The position numbers and the translations under genes were made by a program. From a virus, in the IMG/VR virus record IMGVR_UViG_3300046656_000389, positions 1-38,754 of that record: 38,754 nt of DNA; one strand, 5' to 3'. How positions within the stretch are numbered: position 1 is the first letter of the stretch; the number at the start of each line of letters is the position of its first letter. Below the pieces are notes generated by a model. The model was not told the DNA's origin, ran no database searches, and saw nothing but the letters and a program-made list of their open reading frames with translations. This document shows, in pieces, positions 32,541-38,246 of the stretch.

Positions 32541-33499
32541 GGCTGTTCCCCCGTGGAGCCGTGGTCGTATTCGCGGCCGTCGTCATCGGCGCTCGGCGGC
32601 GGAGCTTTCAGCGCTGCCTCGCACTTCGCGTAGTCAGCGCGCAGCGTGGCAACCTGCGCCCGGCTCCACTTGCGATTCCGGTGCGCGCGGCTCACGGCCT
32701 CGAGCTCGGCCGCGCTCGTGCATTCCGCGTGCGCGGCGAGCACGTCGGCCAGGTCCTTTTCACTGGCCACGGCCGTGACGGGTGCCGCCTTGGGTTCGGG
32801 CTCGCTCGGTGCGTCGCCGCCGCCGTCGGTGTCCTCGACGTCCTGGGTGAAGAGCTCGCTCGCCCCCGTGACGAAGAGCGTCGCCGCGACGTGCGCGCGC
32901 TTGCACGCCATCTTCCGCACGGTGTTGTACTGATCGGCGATGTCCGGGTTCTCGACGCGATCCGTCTGCTGGCCTTCGATCTTGGGGTCGCCCGGCACGA
33001 ACTTCGCGCCGCACCCGCCCTTCTTCGCGTAGCAGAGCCAGCCGCCCTTGAAGCGCTCTTCACGCTCGTACTCGGGCTTTCCCTTGATGAGGGTCGCCTT
33101 GCCGCATTCCGTGCACAGCCGGCTTCCCTTGCGGTAGGCGTACTTGCTCTCCAGCGTCGAGCATGAGCCGACGGCGTTGCCGAGCTCGGTGCCGCTCGGC
33201 ACGTGCACGAGCACGCACGTCACGACCACCTCGAGGTGGCTGCCGTCCCAGCGCTCGTCGAGCTTGAAGTGAGGCGCGAGCTGGAACGCCATGCACAGCG
33301 TTTCGGCCCCGGGCTTGAGCAGGGTATCCTTGTCGGTGCCCGGCACCTTCCCGTAGTGCACGTCGGCCTTCATCACACGCTTGCGGACCTCGCGGATCTT
33401 GTCGACGCGCGCGATGATCTGCTCGATCGAGATGCCGATGTCCTCGGCCGGCCGCGCGAGCGCGGCCGTTTCCACCTTGGCGAGAGCTGCTTCGGCCAT
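32537..33499 (-). CDS. Candidate RecT-like single-strand annealing protein with zinc ribbon
   Basis: ATG at 33499 gives 320 residues; GTG at 33508, in the stop overlap of the upstream gene, is an alternative. The segment VMKADVHYGKVPGTDKDTLLKPGAETL and later GNAVGSCSTLESKYAYRK form a widespread phage family pattern that I associate with annealing or recombination functions, though this is from memory. Between them lies a four-cysteine zinc-ribbon insertion (C129, C132, C156, C163). The last 100 residues are acidic and flexible. The neighbour downstream is a nuclease, so the two may form an exonuclease and annealing pair like lambda Exo/Beta. Confidence 0.6.
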   Translation of the reverse strand: MAEAALAKVETAALARPAEDIGISIEQIIARVDKIREVRKRVMKADVHYGKVPGTDKDTLLKPGAETLCMAFQLAPHFKLDERWDGSHLEVVVTCVLVHVPSGTELGNAVGSCSTLESKYAYRKGSRLCTECGKATLIKGKPEYEREERFKGGWLCYAKKGGCGAKFVPGDPKIEGQQTDRVENPDIADQYNTVRKMACKRAHVAATLFVTGASELFTQDVEDTDGGGDAPSEPEPKAAPVTAVASEKDLADVLAAHAECTSAAELEAVSRAHRNRKWSRAQVATLRADYAKCEAALKAPPPSADDDGREYDHGSTGEQP

Positions 33500-33504
33500 G
33501 GGCG

Positions 33505-33819
33505 TCACGCGATGAGCTGCTCGAGGGGAGTCTCGGCAGCGGCAGGGGGTGGCTCGGTCGGCGCGGGCAGGCCGCACGGGTGGGTGTCACGCTCGGGCGC
33601 CGGGCCCGCGGCCTCGAGCACGCGGTCGATCGCAGCGGCGATGGTGGGCTCGTACGCGAGCTGCAGGCGATCTTCGTTGTCCCACAGCAAGGCGCAAAAC
33701 TGGTCGTCGCCGCTTTGCGCCAGCTCGACCCGCGCCCGGTACCCAGCGAGCACGGCCTCTGCGCGCCACTCGAGCAGCCGGTTGATCGCGAGCACGTCCT
33801 GTTCCGTTAGCAAATGCAT
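33505..33819 (-). CDS. Hypothetical early protein
   Basis: A GGAGAG site lies before ATG 33819, giving 104 residues. A helical N-terminal part (HLLTEQDVLAINRLLEWRAEAVLAGYRARVELA) is followed by a Pro-rich tail. No family is recognised. The strong ribosome site, the large hairpin just upstream and the overlap with the next gene suggest an independently regulated start within the operon. Confidence 0.55.
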   Translation of the reverse strand: MHLLTEQDVLAINRLLEWRAEAVLAGYRARVELAQSGDDQFCALLWDNEDRLQLAYEPTIAAAIDRVLEAAGPAPERDTHPCGLPAPTEPPPAAAETPLEQLIA

Positions 33820-33845
33820 GGTCTCTCCTTCGGTTGGTGGTCCGC

Positions 33846-33911
33846 CGAAGTGAGCGCCGCGGGATGCGGGGAGGTTGGTGTGTGGGGACACCGCCCGCGG
33901 CGCTCGCTTCG
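33846..33911. other. Long imperfect inverted repeat (18-bp stem) in the minus-strand operon
   Basis: 33846-33863 pairs with 33894-33911 in an 18-bp stem with one mismatch. The central 30 bases contain a second inverted pair (GGTGT and ACACC). The structure starts six bases after the stop of the first operon gene and ends before the ribosome site of the next. It has no adjacent T-run. It could be an attenuator, an antitermination or processing site. Confidence 0.6.
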
Positions 33912-33916
33912 AAGGA

Positions 33917-34252
33917 CTACCGAGCGCCCGCGCGCCTCTCCACGGGGCGGATCCCCAGGCGTGCCCACCGGGCCTCGTCCTCGGCCATCAGCCGCGCCCG
34001 GCGCTCCTGCCACGCGGCGCGCTGCCGCTGGTACTCGGGCGAGGCCTCGCGGGCCGCCTGCTCTGCCGCGCGCCGCTCGTCGGCCTCGCGGGTCAGCTCG
34101 GGGTTCGCCTCGACGCAGAACGAGCAAAGCCCGTCGTCACGGTCGGCCGTCTCTTCCTCGCAGTGCGAGCAGAGCGCGATCGGATCGGGGTCGTACTCCC
34201 GCTCGATTCCGTCGGCGCATTCGTAGATGCCGTTTCCCAGGTGGCGTGCCAT
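33917..34252 (-). CDS. First leftward gene, zinc-ribbon-like protein
   Basis: ATG at 34252 gives 111 residues. The N-terminus is GNGIYECADG, followed by two CxxC pairs (C28, C31 and C43, C46) that form a small zinc ribbon. The C-terminal half is charged and helical (ADERRAAEQAAREASPEYQRQRAAWQERRARL). Its place directly after the leftward promoter matches lambda N, so a regulator is possible, but no RNA-binding or antitermination motif is evident. The usual ribosome site is absent: a GGGGG block touches the ATG too closely. Confidence 0.6.
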   Translation of the reverse strand: MARHLGNGIYECADGIEREYDPDPIALCSHCEEETADRDDGLCSFCVEANPELTREADERRAAEQAAREASPEYQRQRAAWQERRARLMAEDEARWARLGIRPVERRAGAR

Positions 34253-34259
34253 GCCCCCA

Positions 34260-34296
34260 GTCGTATTGTCTTTAGACAGCACTGTCAAGAGACAAT
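34260..34296 (-). promoter_or_regulatory. Leftward early promoter with two operator half-sites (PL/OL-like)
   Basis: On the minus strand TTGACA (34288-34283), a 17-base spacer and TACGAC (34265-34260) form a -35/-10 pair; the -10 matches only partly. Two TGTC-N4-GACA operator half-sites lie at 34267-34278 and 34283-34294, 16 bp apart, covering the -35 and spacer. A repressor bound here would block transcription. The predicted start (about 34253) is next to ATG 34252. Confidence 0.65.
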
Positions 34297-34317
34297 CGAC
34301 CGGGCACCACACAAACC

Positions 34318-34334
34318 GCCCCGACGGGTGGGGC
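34318..34334 (-). terminator. Candidate terminator of the immunity operon
   Basis: On the minus strand GCCCC pairs with GGGGC across a seven-base loop, overlapping the stop of the zinc-ribbon membrane gene. GGTTTGTGT follows. The stem is short but all G-C, and the following bases are only weakly T-rich. It would stop transcription of the repressor operon before the leftward operators. Confidence 0.4.
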
Positions 34335-34645
34335 TAGACCCTACGGAGCAGCCACCAGAGGAGAGGCAAGGCCACACACGCGGCGAGCGTGTGCAGGGGA
34401 GCGAAGGCGATGCCGCCCAAGAAGGCGGCCATGAGCACCAACCGAATTGACCAGGTGATGGTGCGGTCTACTCGGTCGACGCGTTCGGCAAGGGTCTCAG
34501 GCCGCGCAACGGGTGCGGGATGGCGCGCGGGCGATTCCGGTGCGCGGAGTTCATCAAAGCCATCGTCGCTGTACCCGCAGTCGGTGCAGCGGTCGCGCCA
34601 CGGTTCGTAGAAGGTTCCGCACCGAAGGCATCGGGTGGCGGCCAT
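34334..34645 (-). CDS. Membrane protein with N-terminal zinc ribbon, immunity region
   Basis: ATG at 34645 begins two bases after the repressor stop, so the two are probably co-transcribed. The 103-residue product has C6-x2-C9 and C20-x2-C23 in a zinc ribbon (CLRCGTFYEPWRDRCTDCG), a linker, and two hydrophobic spans (about 65-81 and 84-100). Being expressed with the repressor, it may act in the lysogen, for example in superinfection exclusion. That is inference from position. No homologous family was recognised. Confidence 0.6.
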   Translation of the reverse strand: MAATRCLRCGTFYEPWRDRCTDCGYSDDGFDELRAPESPARHPAPVARPETLAERVDRVDRTITWSIRLVLMAAFLGGIAFAPLHTLAACVALPLLWWLLRRV

Positions 34646-34647
34646 GG

Positions 34648-35028
34648 TCAGGGTCGCGAGGAGCTGCGGATATTGGATTCCGGCAGGGGAGTGGGCGCGT
34701 CACGCGCAACGCTGGCGCCGCCGCTCAGGCCCGAGGGCTCCTCGCCGGTGAGCAGCCAAACCGGTCTCACCCTGAGGGCATGGGCGAGCAGGATCACGGT
34801 GTTCGCCGTGACGCCCTGCGCCTTTGTGCCGTCGAGTATCTTGGTGAGGTTGCCCCCGTTCATGTCGGCCGCCTCGGCGATGGCGTTTTGCGTGAGGTCG
34901 GGCTGCTCCCGCTGGCGCGTGCCCACCGCGAAGCGTAGCCGCTCGGGGAAGCCGGCCCACTCGGCCGTAGAGCGCCGCTGGCGTTTGCCCTTGCTGGCTG
35001 CCATTCGATGCGCGAATCCCCGATCCAT
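34648..35028 (-). CDS. XRE-family repressor, cI-like, without peptidase domain
   Basis: ATG at 35028 gives 126 residues; ATG at 35004 is an alternative. The helix-turn-helix domain covers about residues 30-95 (TQNAIAEAADMNGGNLTKILDGTKAQ, then TVILLAHALRVRPVWLLTGE), typical of cI/Cro-type regulators. The C-terminus is a short polar tail with no S24 self-cleaving peptidase domain, so induction through RecA would need another route. The gene lies between two matching operator pairs and faces the Cro-like gene, the classic immunity layout. It is the best candidate for the repressor of the TGTC-N4-GACA sites. Confidence 0.8.
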   Translation of the reverse strand: MDRGFAHRMAASKGKRQRRSTAEWAGFPERLRFAVGTRQREQPDLTQNAIAEAADMNGGNLTKILDGTKAQGVTANTVILLAHALRVRPVWLLTGEEPSGLSGGASVARDAPTPLPESNIRSSSRP

Positions 35029-35054
35029 TCAGGGCGCGCAAGGGCCGGTGAGAT

Positions 35055-35089
35055 TGTCTATTGACAGCATTGTCTAAAGACAGTAAGCC
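35055..35089 (+). promoter_or_regulatory. Rightward early promoter with two operator half-sites (PR/OR-like)
   Basis: TTGACA (35061-35066), a 17-base spacer and TAAGCC (35084-35089) form a -35/-10 pair with a weak -10. TGTC-N4-GACA half-sites lie at 35055-35066 and 35071-35082, 16 bp apart. Over 39 bp the unit is identical at 31 positions to the leftward unit at 34260-34296 read on the opposite strand. The predicted start is close to ATG 35099. Confidence 0.65.
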
Positions 35090-35098
35090 TTGCGGACG

Positions 35099-35311
35099 AT
35101 GAACCGCGGTGCCGTGGCTACCAAAGCAGCCTTCGAGGCCGAGGGACTCACGCAGAACGGGGCAGCTCGAGCGGTGCAGTGCGACTCAGGCAATTGGAGC
35201 AAGATCCTTTCGGGGAAGAAGCTCCCAGGTCGTGAGCTCACGCTGCGCATCGCCAAGCGTTTCAAGGTGCGGGGCGAACTTTGGGGCGAATCGGCGAAGG
35301 GGGCAGCGTGA
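35099..35311 (+). CDS. Cro-like XRE-family regulator
   Basis: ATG 35099 gives 70 residues; TTG 35090 would add three. The helix-turn-helix (LTQNGAARAVQCDSGNWSKILSGKKLPGRELTLRIAKRF) fills most of the protein, as in Cro. It lies just after the rightward promoter and diverges from the repressor gene. It probably binds the same operators and favours lytic growth, by analogy with lambda. No ribosome site is seen before the ATG, in line with a leaderless start. Confidence 0.75.
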   Translation: MNRGAVATKAAFEAEGLTQNGAARAVQCDSGNWSKILSGKKLPGRELTLRIAKRFKVRGELWGESAKGAA

Positions 35312-35646
35312 CCGACCGCCCGAAGTACATCGCGCGCAGGCATTCGCTGCCCGATCCGGCGCTCGAGGGGCTTTCGGCATCGGAGGCCCTTCTGTACAAA
35401 AAGCAGGCCAAGGCCGACTTCGCGGCGCTGATGCTCGAGATGGCGCGCCTGCGCGCGGACGGTTTCTCGAACTACGACGCGGCCGAGCTCCTGCTCGGCG
35501 ACCGCTTCCTCGAGGGCACGATCCGAGGCTGGCGCAACCCGAACGACCTCACGCGCTACCCGCGCCGGGGCGAGCGCGGCGTGCTCACTCGGCTCGAGAT
35601 GTTCGTTGCTGCAGAGCGCCTCACTTCTTTTGCGAGGGTCGGATGA
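35308..35646 (+). CDS. Hypothetical early protein
   Basis: GTG 35308 overlaps the Cro-like stop (GTGA), giving 112 residues. The central part (KADFAALMLEMARLRADGFSNYDAAELLLGDRFLEGTIRGWRNPND) could contain a helix-turn-helix: a GFSNYDAAELL turn and a second helix before GWRNP. It may be a DNA-binding regulator like CII in position, but this is uncertain and no family was recognised. Confidence 0.55.
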   Translation: MTDRPKYIARRHSLPDPALEGLSASEALLYKKQAKADFAALMLEMARLRADGFSNYDAAELLLGDRFLEGTIRGWRNPNDLTRYPRRGERGVLTRLEMFVAAERLTSFARVG

Positions 35647-35786
35647 GCGTCTCTTTTTTGATGCAACCGCTGCGCGCGCGCATGGTCAACGTGTCCCACG
35701 TCGCCAAAGTCGTGCTGCAAAAAGGCACAGTACTGAGCGCGGGCGCACTGCCGGCCCGTTCACTGCGCGCGCGGGGGTGCCCGTGA
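35643..35786 (+). CDS. Small basic hypothetical protein
   Basis: ATG 35643 overlaps the preceding stop and the next GTG overlaps its own stop, giving 47 residues. The product is basic (MSVSFLMQPLRARMVNVSHVAKVVLQKG). The coupling on both sides supports translation. The function is unknown. Confidence 0.4.
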   Translation: MSVSFLMQPLRARMVNVSHVAKVVLQKGTVLSAGALPARSLRARGCP

Positions 35787-35920
35787 ACACCATCGAGCGC
35801 GCAGTGCTCGCGGTGATCGTTTCGGTTCTGCTGGGCATCGGCGTGCGCGTGGCCATCGAGGCGACGCGCTCAACGCAGGTGCGCTGCTCGCCGTGCTCTG
35901 ACGACAGGTGGGCGCCGTGA
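35783..35920 (+). CDS. Small single-span membrane protein
   Basis: GTG 35783 overlaps the preceding stop, giving 45 residues. A membrane segment (AVLAVIVSVLLGIGVRVAI, about 7-25) is followed by a polar tail with two Cys (RCSPC). Small membrane proteins like this are frequent in early phage operons. The role is unknown. Confidence 0.45.
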   Translation: MNTIERAVLAVIVSVLLGIGVRVAIEATRSTQVRCSPCSDDRWAP

Positions 35921-36177
35921 GCGACGTGCCCCGCCGGCAGCTGGTCGAGCTCGACCCGGCTACGGCCCGCGTCGCGAGCATGCTCACGAAGCTGGTCGGC
36001 CCGACGCGCGCGGTCGTCGAGCGGTTCGAGATGACGGACCCCGAAGGCCGTGTGCTCCACGCGACCACGGCCGAGCTACACGAGGTGCTCGAGAACCTGC
36101 GCGGCCACTCGAGCGAGGAGCCCGAGGCCCTGCTCGCCCGGTTCGCCAAGCGCATGCGGGAGGCGTTTCGCCCGTGA
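35917..36177 (+). CDS. Hypothetical early protein
   Basis: GTG 35917 overlaps the preceding stop, giving 86 residues. The sequence is mostly helical with a charged end (ELHEVLENLRGHSSEEPEALLARFAKRMREAFRP). No family is recognised. Its end lies 16 bases before the integrase start. Confidence 0.5.
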   Translation: MSDVPRRQLVELDPATARVASMLTKLVGPTRAVVERFEMTDPEGRVLHATTAELHEVLENLRGHSSEEPEALLARFAKRMREAFRP

Positions 36178-36193
36178 AAGGCGAGCGGCTATC

Positions 36194-37489
36194 ATGCGAC
36201 CCTTGCCCAAGCGCGACGGCCTCTATCTGCGCGGCGCCATCTGGTGGATGCGGAAGGACCCCATCACGGGCCGCGAAGCCTCGACCCGTTGTCGCGACCT
36301 GGCCGCAGCTCGCCTCGTACGGGCTTCCCGGGAGCGCGCCGCCGCCGATCCGGCACACGCAACCGCGCAAGCCGCGACACTCACCACCGAGTGCCGCCGG
36401 CTCCTCGACGCCCGCCGTGCCATCGGCAAGGCCGCCAGCTTCCACGAGCAGAAGCTCGGGCACTGGGCGCGCCTGCTCGGTGACGACTTCCCGATCCTCC
36501 GAATCGACCCCGACGCCTTCGATCGCTTCGTCGCCGCGCGCCGTGCGGAAGGCGTCACCGACCACACGATCGGCAAGGAGATCGGGTGCATGCTGACCGT
36601 GCTGCGCCTCTCCAAGCGCGCGGGCGTCTACAAGGGCGATCTCGGCATCCTGCGCCCGCCGTGGCTCCCGAAGGGCTACGTGCCCCGCACCCGCGCGCTG
36701 GGCGCCCCTGAGCTCGCCGCGCTGCTCGCCGAGCTCACGCCCCAGCGGTGGGCCTTCGTCGCCCTGGTCGTGGGCCTCGGGCTCCGTCGCGGCGAGGTGC
36801 TCGCGCTCTCGCCCGTCGACGTCGACCTCGAGCTCGGCGTCGTGAACGTGGCCGGCACCAAGACGGTCGGCGCCCGCCGCGTGGTGCCCATCCTCGCGCC
36901 CTTCCGCCTGCTGGTGGAGAAAGCCGCGGGGTTCCTGCCGCTCGACGGCTGGGCTCGGTCCAAGGGCAACTACCTGCGGGACCTGAAGACTGCCTGCCGC
37001 CGGGCGAAGATCGAGCCCGTCTCCGCGAACGACCTACGCCGGACCCACGCGACCCTGCTCCGGCAGGCCGGTGTCGACCGCGACGTGGCGCGCCGGCTGC
37101 TCGGTCACACGCCGGGCTCGGTGCTGCTCGAGGTCGTCTACGACAAGCCCACTCCGGCGCAGCTCGTCGAGCGCGCGGGCGATCTCACCACACTGACGCG
37201 ACAATTGGGGTCGCCGCCCGAGCCCCGTGCTCACGATCTGCGGCGCGCCCGGAAGGATTCGAACCTTCGACCTACGGCTCCGGAGGCCCCGCGTGATCTC
37301 GAATCCGTCGAGGTTTTCGCTGAAGTCCTGGCGCCAGAGACGCTCAGCGCGTCTCCGCGCGACACAGTAACGCGACACTCGCCCGCCGCCCATGCCCTGG
37401 CGTTCGCTGCCGCCCGGGTGCTCGGCCGCCGCGTCCACTGGGTGACCGTGGTCGCCGTCCACGACGGCAAGGCGGTGCGGCGTGGGTAA
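36194..37489 (+). CDS. int: Tyrosine integrase containing attP in its 3' part
   Basis: ATG 36194 gives 431 residues. The core-binding domain is at about 60-150. The catalytic domain has R198 in GLGLRRGE, K223 (TKT), R282 in NDLRRTHAT (the first His of HxxR is Asn279), H305 in LLGHT and Y316 in VVYDK. This is the Arg-Lys-His-Arg-His-Tyr set with one change. The segment read after residue 350 comes from a tRNA-Arg-like sequence on the other strand (RRARKDSNLRPTAPEAP), so it is not a normal protein domain. Recombination there would replace about the last 80 residues without touching the active site. It integrates and excises the phage. Confidence 0.88.
   Translation: MRPLPKRDGLYLRGAIWWMRKDPITGREASTRCRDLAAARLVRASRERAAADPAHATAQAATLTTECRRLLDARRAIGKAASFHEQKLGHWARLLGDDFPILRIDPDAFDRFVAARRAEGVTDHTIGKEIGCMLTVLRLSKRAGVYKGDLGILRPPWLPKGYVPRTRALGAPELAALLAELTPQRWAFVALVVGLGLRRGEVLALSPVDVDLELGVVNVAGTKTVGARRVVPILAPFRLLVEKAAGFLPLDGWARSKGNYLRDLKTACRRAKIEPVSANDLRRTHATLLRQAGVDRDVARRLLGHTPGSVLLEVVYDKPTPAQLVERAGDLTTLTRQLGSPPEPRAHDLRRARKDSNLRPTAPEAPRDLESVEVFAEVLAPETLSASPRDTVTRHSPAAHALAFAAARVLGRRVHWVTVVAVHDGKAVRRG
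37243..37285 (-). other. attP: Candidate attP core: 3' half of a tRNA-Arg(CCG)-like sequence
   Basis: On the minus strand the sequence reads an anticodon loop CTCCGGA (37285-37279), a T-arm GAAGG-TTCGAAT-CCTTC (37268-37252) and an acceptor-like CGGGCGC followed by G and CC (37251-37242). This matches from memory the 3' half of E. coli-type tRNA-Arg(CCG). There is no matching 5' half in the window. Integration at such a site would restore the host tRNA gene. The core lies inside the integrase gene. Confidence 0.75.
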
Positions 37490-37703
37490 GATCATCGACT
37501 TCACCCAGCGTCGCCTGGCGCGTGGGCCGGTCGGGCGGCTCCCGCTCACCGTCGGGACCCATCAGGACGCGGTGTCGATGCTGATCCCTGGGTTCGAGTG
37601 GTGGCTGCACCCCGACCAGGCGGAGGAGCTCGCGAAGGACCTGGCGCGAGCCGCGCGCGAAGCCCGCGAGCTCGCCAGAGGACCACGGCCCCGCGGGGCC
37701 TGA
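37482..37703 (+). CDS. Hypothetical protein
   Basis: GTG 37482 overlaps the end of the integrase gene, giving 73 residues. The sequence has an amphipathic helix (HPDQAEELAKDLARAAREARELARG) after a short beta-rich start (GPVGRLPLTVGTHQDAVSML). It is not recognised. In an integrated prophage the attP would separate it from most of the integrase gene. Confidence 0.5.
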   Translation: MGKIIDFTQRRLARGPVGRLPLTVGTHQDAVSMLIPGFEWWLHPDQAEELAKDLARAAREARELARGPRPRGA

Positions 37704-37727
37704 TCGGAACGAGGAGAGAGAGAGCCA

Positions 37728-38246
37728 ATGTCCAAGAATGCAGGAAAGAAGCAGCCTTTCAAAGACGCGGTGCGGGTCGAGGCGTTTACGCGGCTTTGCC
37801 GCGTCGAGCTCACCCATTTGGAGCTTGCCGACAAGGCGGACCGCGCCGCCCACGTGCTCCGCGAGCGGGATGGCAAGGAGGCCGACCGGAAGGCCGCGAA
37901 CACGGCGGCCAAGAGCCAAATCGAAGAGCTTGAAGCGGAGCTTCGGAAGCTCTCGGGCGAGGTGCGCGACAAGGCCACCTATAAGCCCGTCGAGTGTGAG
38001 CGAACCTACGACTTTCGGATCGGCACGGTGCGCGAGGTGCGGAACGATACCCGCGAAGTTCTGCATCAGCACGCGATGACGGACGCGGAGCGGCAGCTAC
38101 CACTCGCGCTCGACAACGTGGCCAAGGAGGCCGACGAGCTCGGGAAGGTGGCGGCCGATAACGACCCCCCGCTGCCGACGCAGAAGCGAGGGAAGCCGAA
38201 ACAGGGAAAAGGCCGAAGGGCCCCGCGCGCGGGGGCCCGAGCGTGA
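37728..38246 (+). CDS. Coiled-coil hypothetical protein upstream of the repeat gene
   Basis: A strong site GAGGAGAGAGAG precedes ATG 37728, giving 172 residues. A helical region with heptads (KSQIEELEAELRKLSGEVRDKA) is followed by a compact part (TYDFRIGTVREVRNDTREVLHQHAMTDAERQLP) and a basic tail. No family is recognised. It overlaps the next gene by GTGA, so it is probably expressed with the DUF6745-like protein. Confidence 0.65.
   Translation: MSKNAGKKQPFKDAVRVEAFTRLCRVELTHLELADKADRAAHVLRERDGKEADRKAANTAAKSQIEELEAELRKLSGEVRDKATYKPVECERTYDFRIGTVREVRNDTREVLHQHAMTDAERQLPLALDNVAKEADELGKVAADNDPPLPTQKRGKPKQGKGRRAPRAGARA

Noticed and set aside
34389-34610. Plus-strand open frame across the membrane zinc-ribbon gene
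   Set aside because: It is antisense to a gene with clear CxxC pairs and membrane spans and has no start signals.
36174-36596. GTG-started frame overlapping the integrase start
   Set aside because: The GTGA overlap is attractive, but the product is a shadow of the integrase N-terminal region and the integrase motifs require the other frame.
37243-37285. Complete tRNA gene
   Set aside because: Only the anticodon loop to acceptor half is present; the upstream D-arm and 5' acceptor are missing, so it is an attachment site and not a tRNA.
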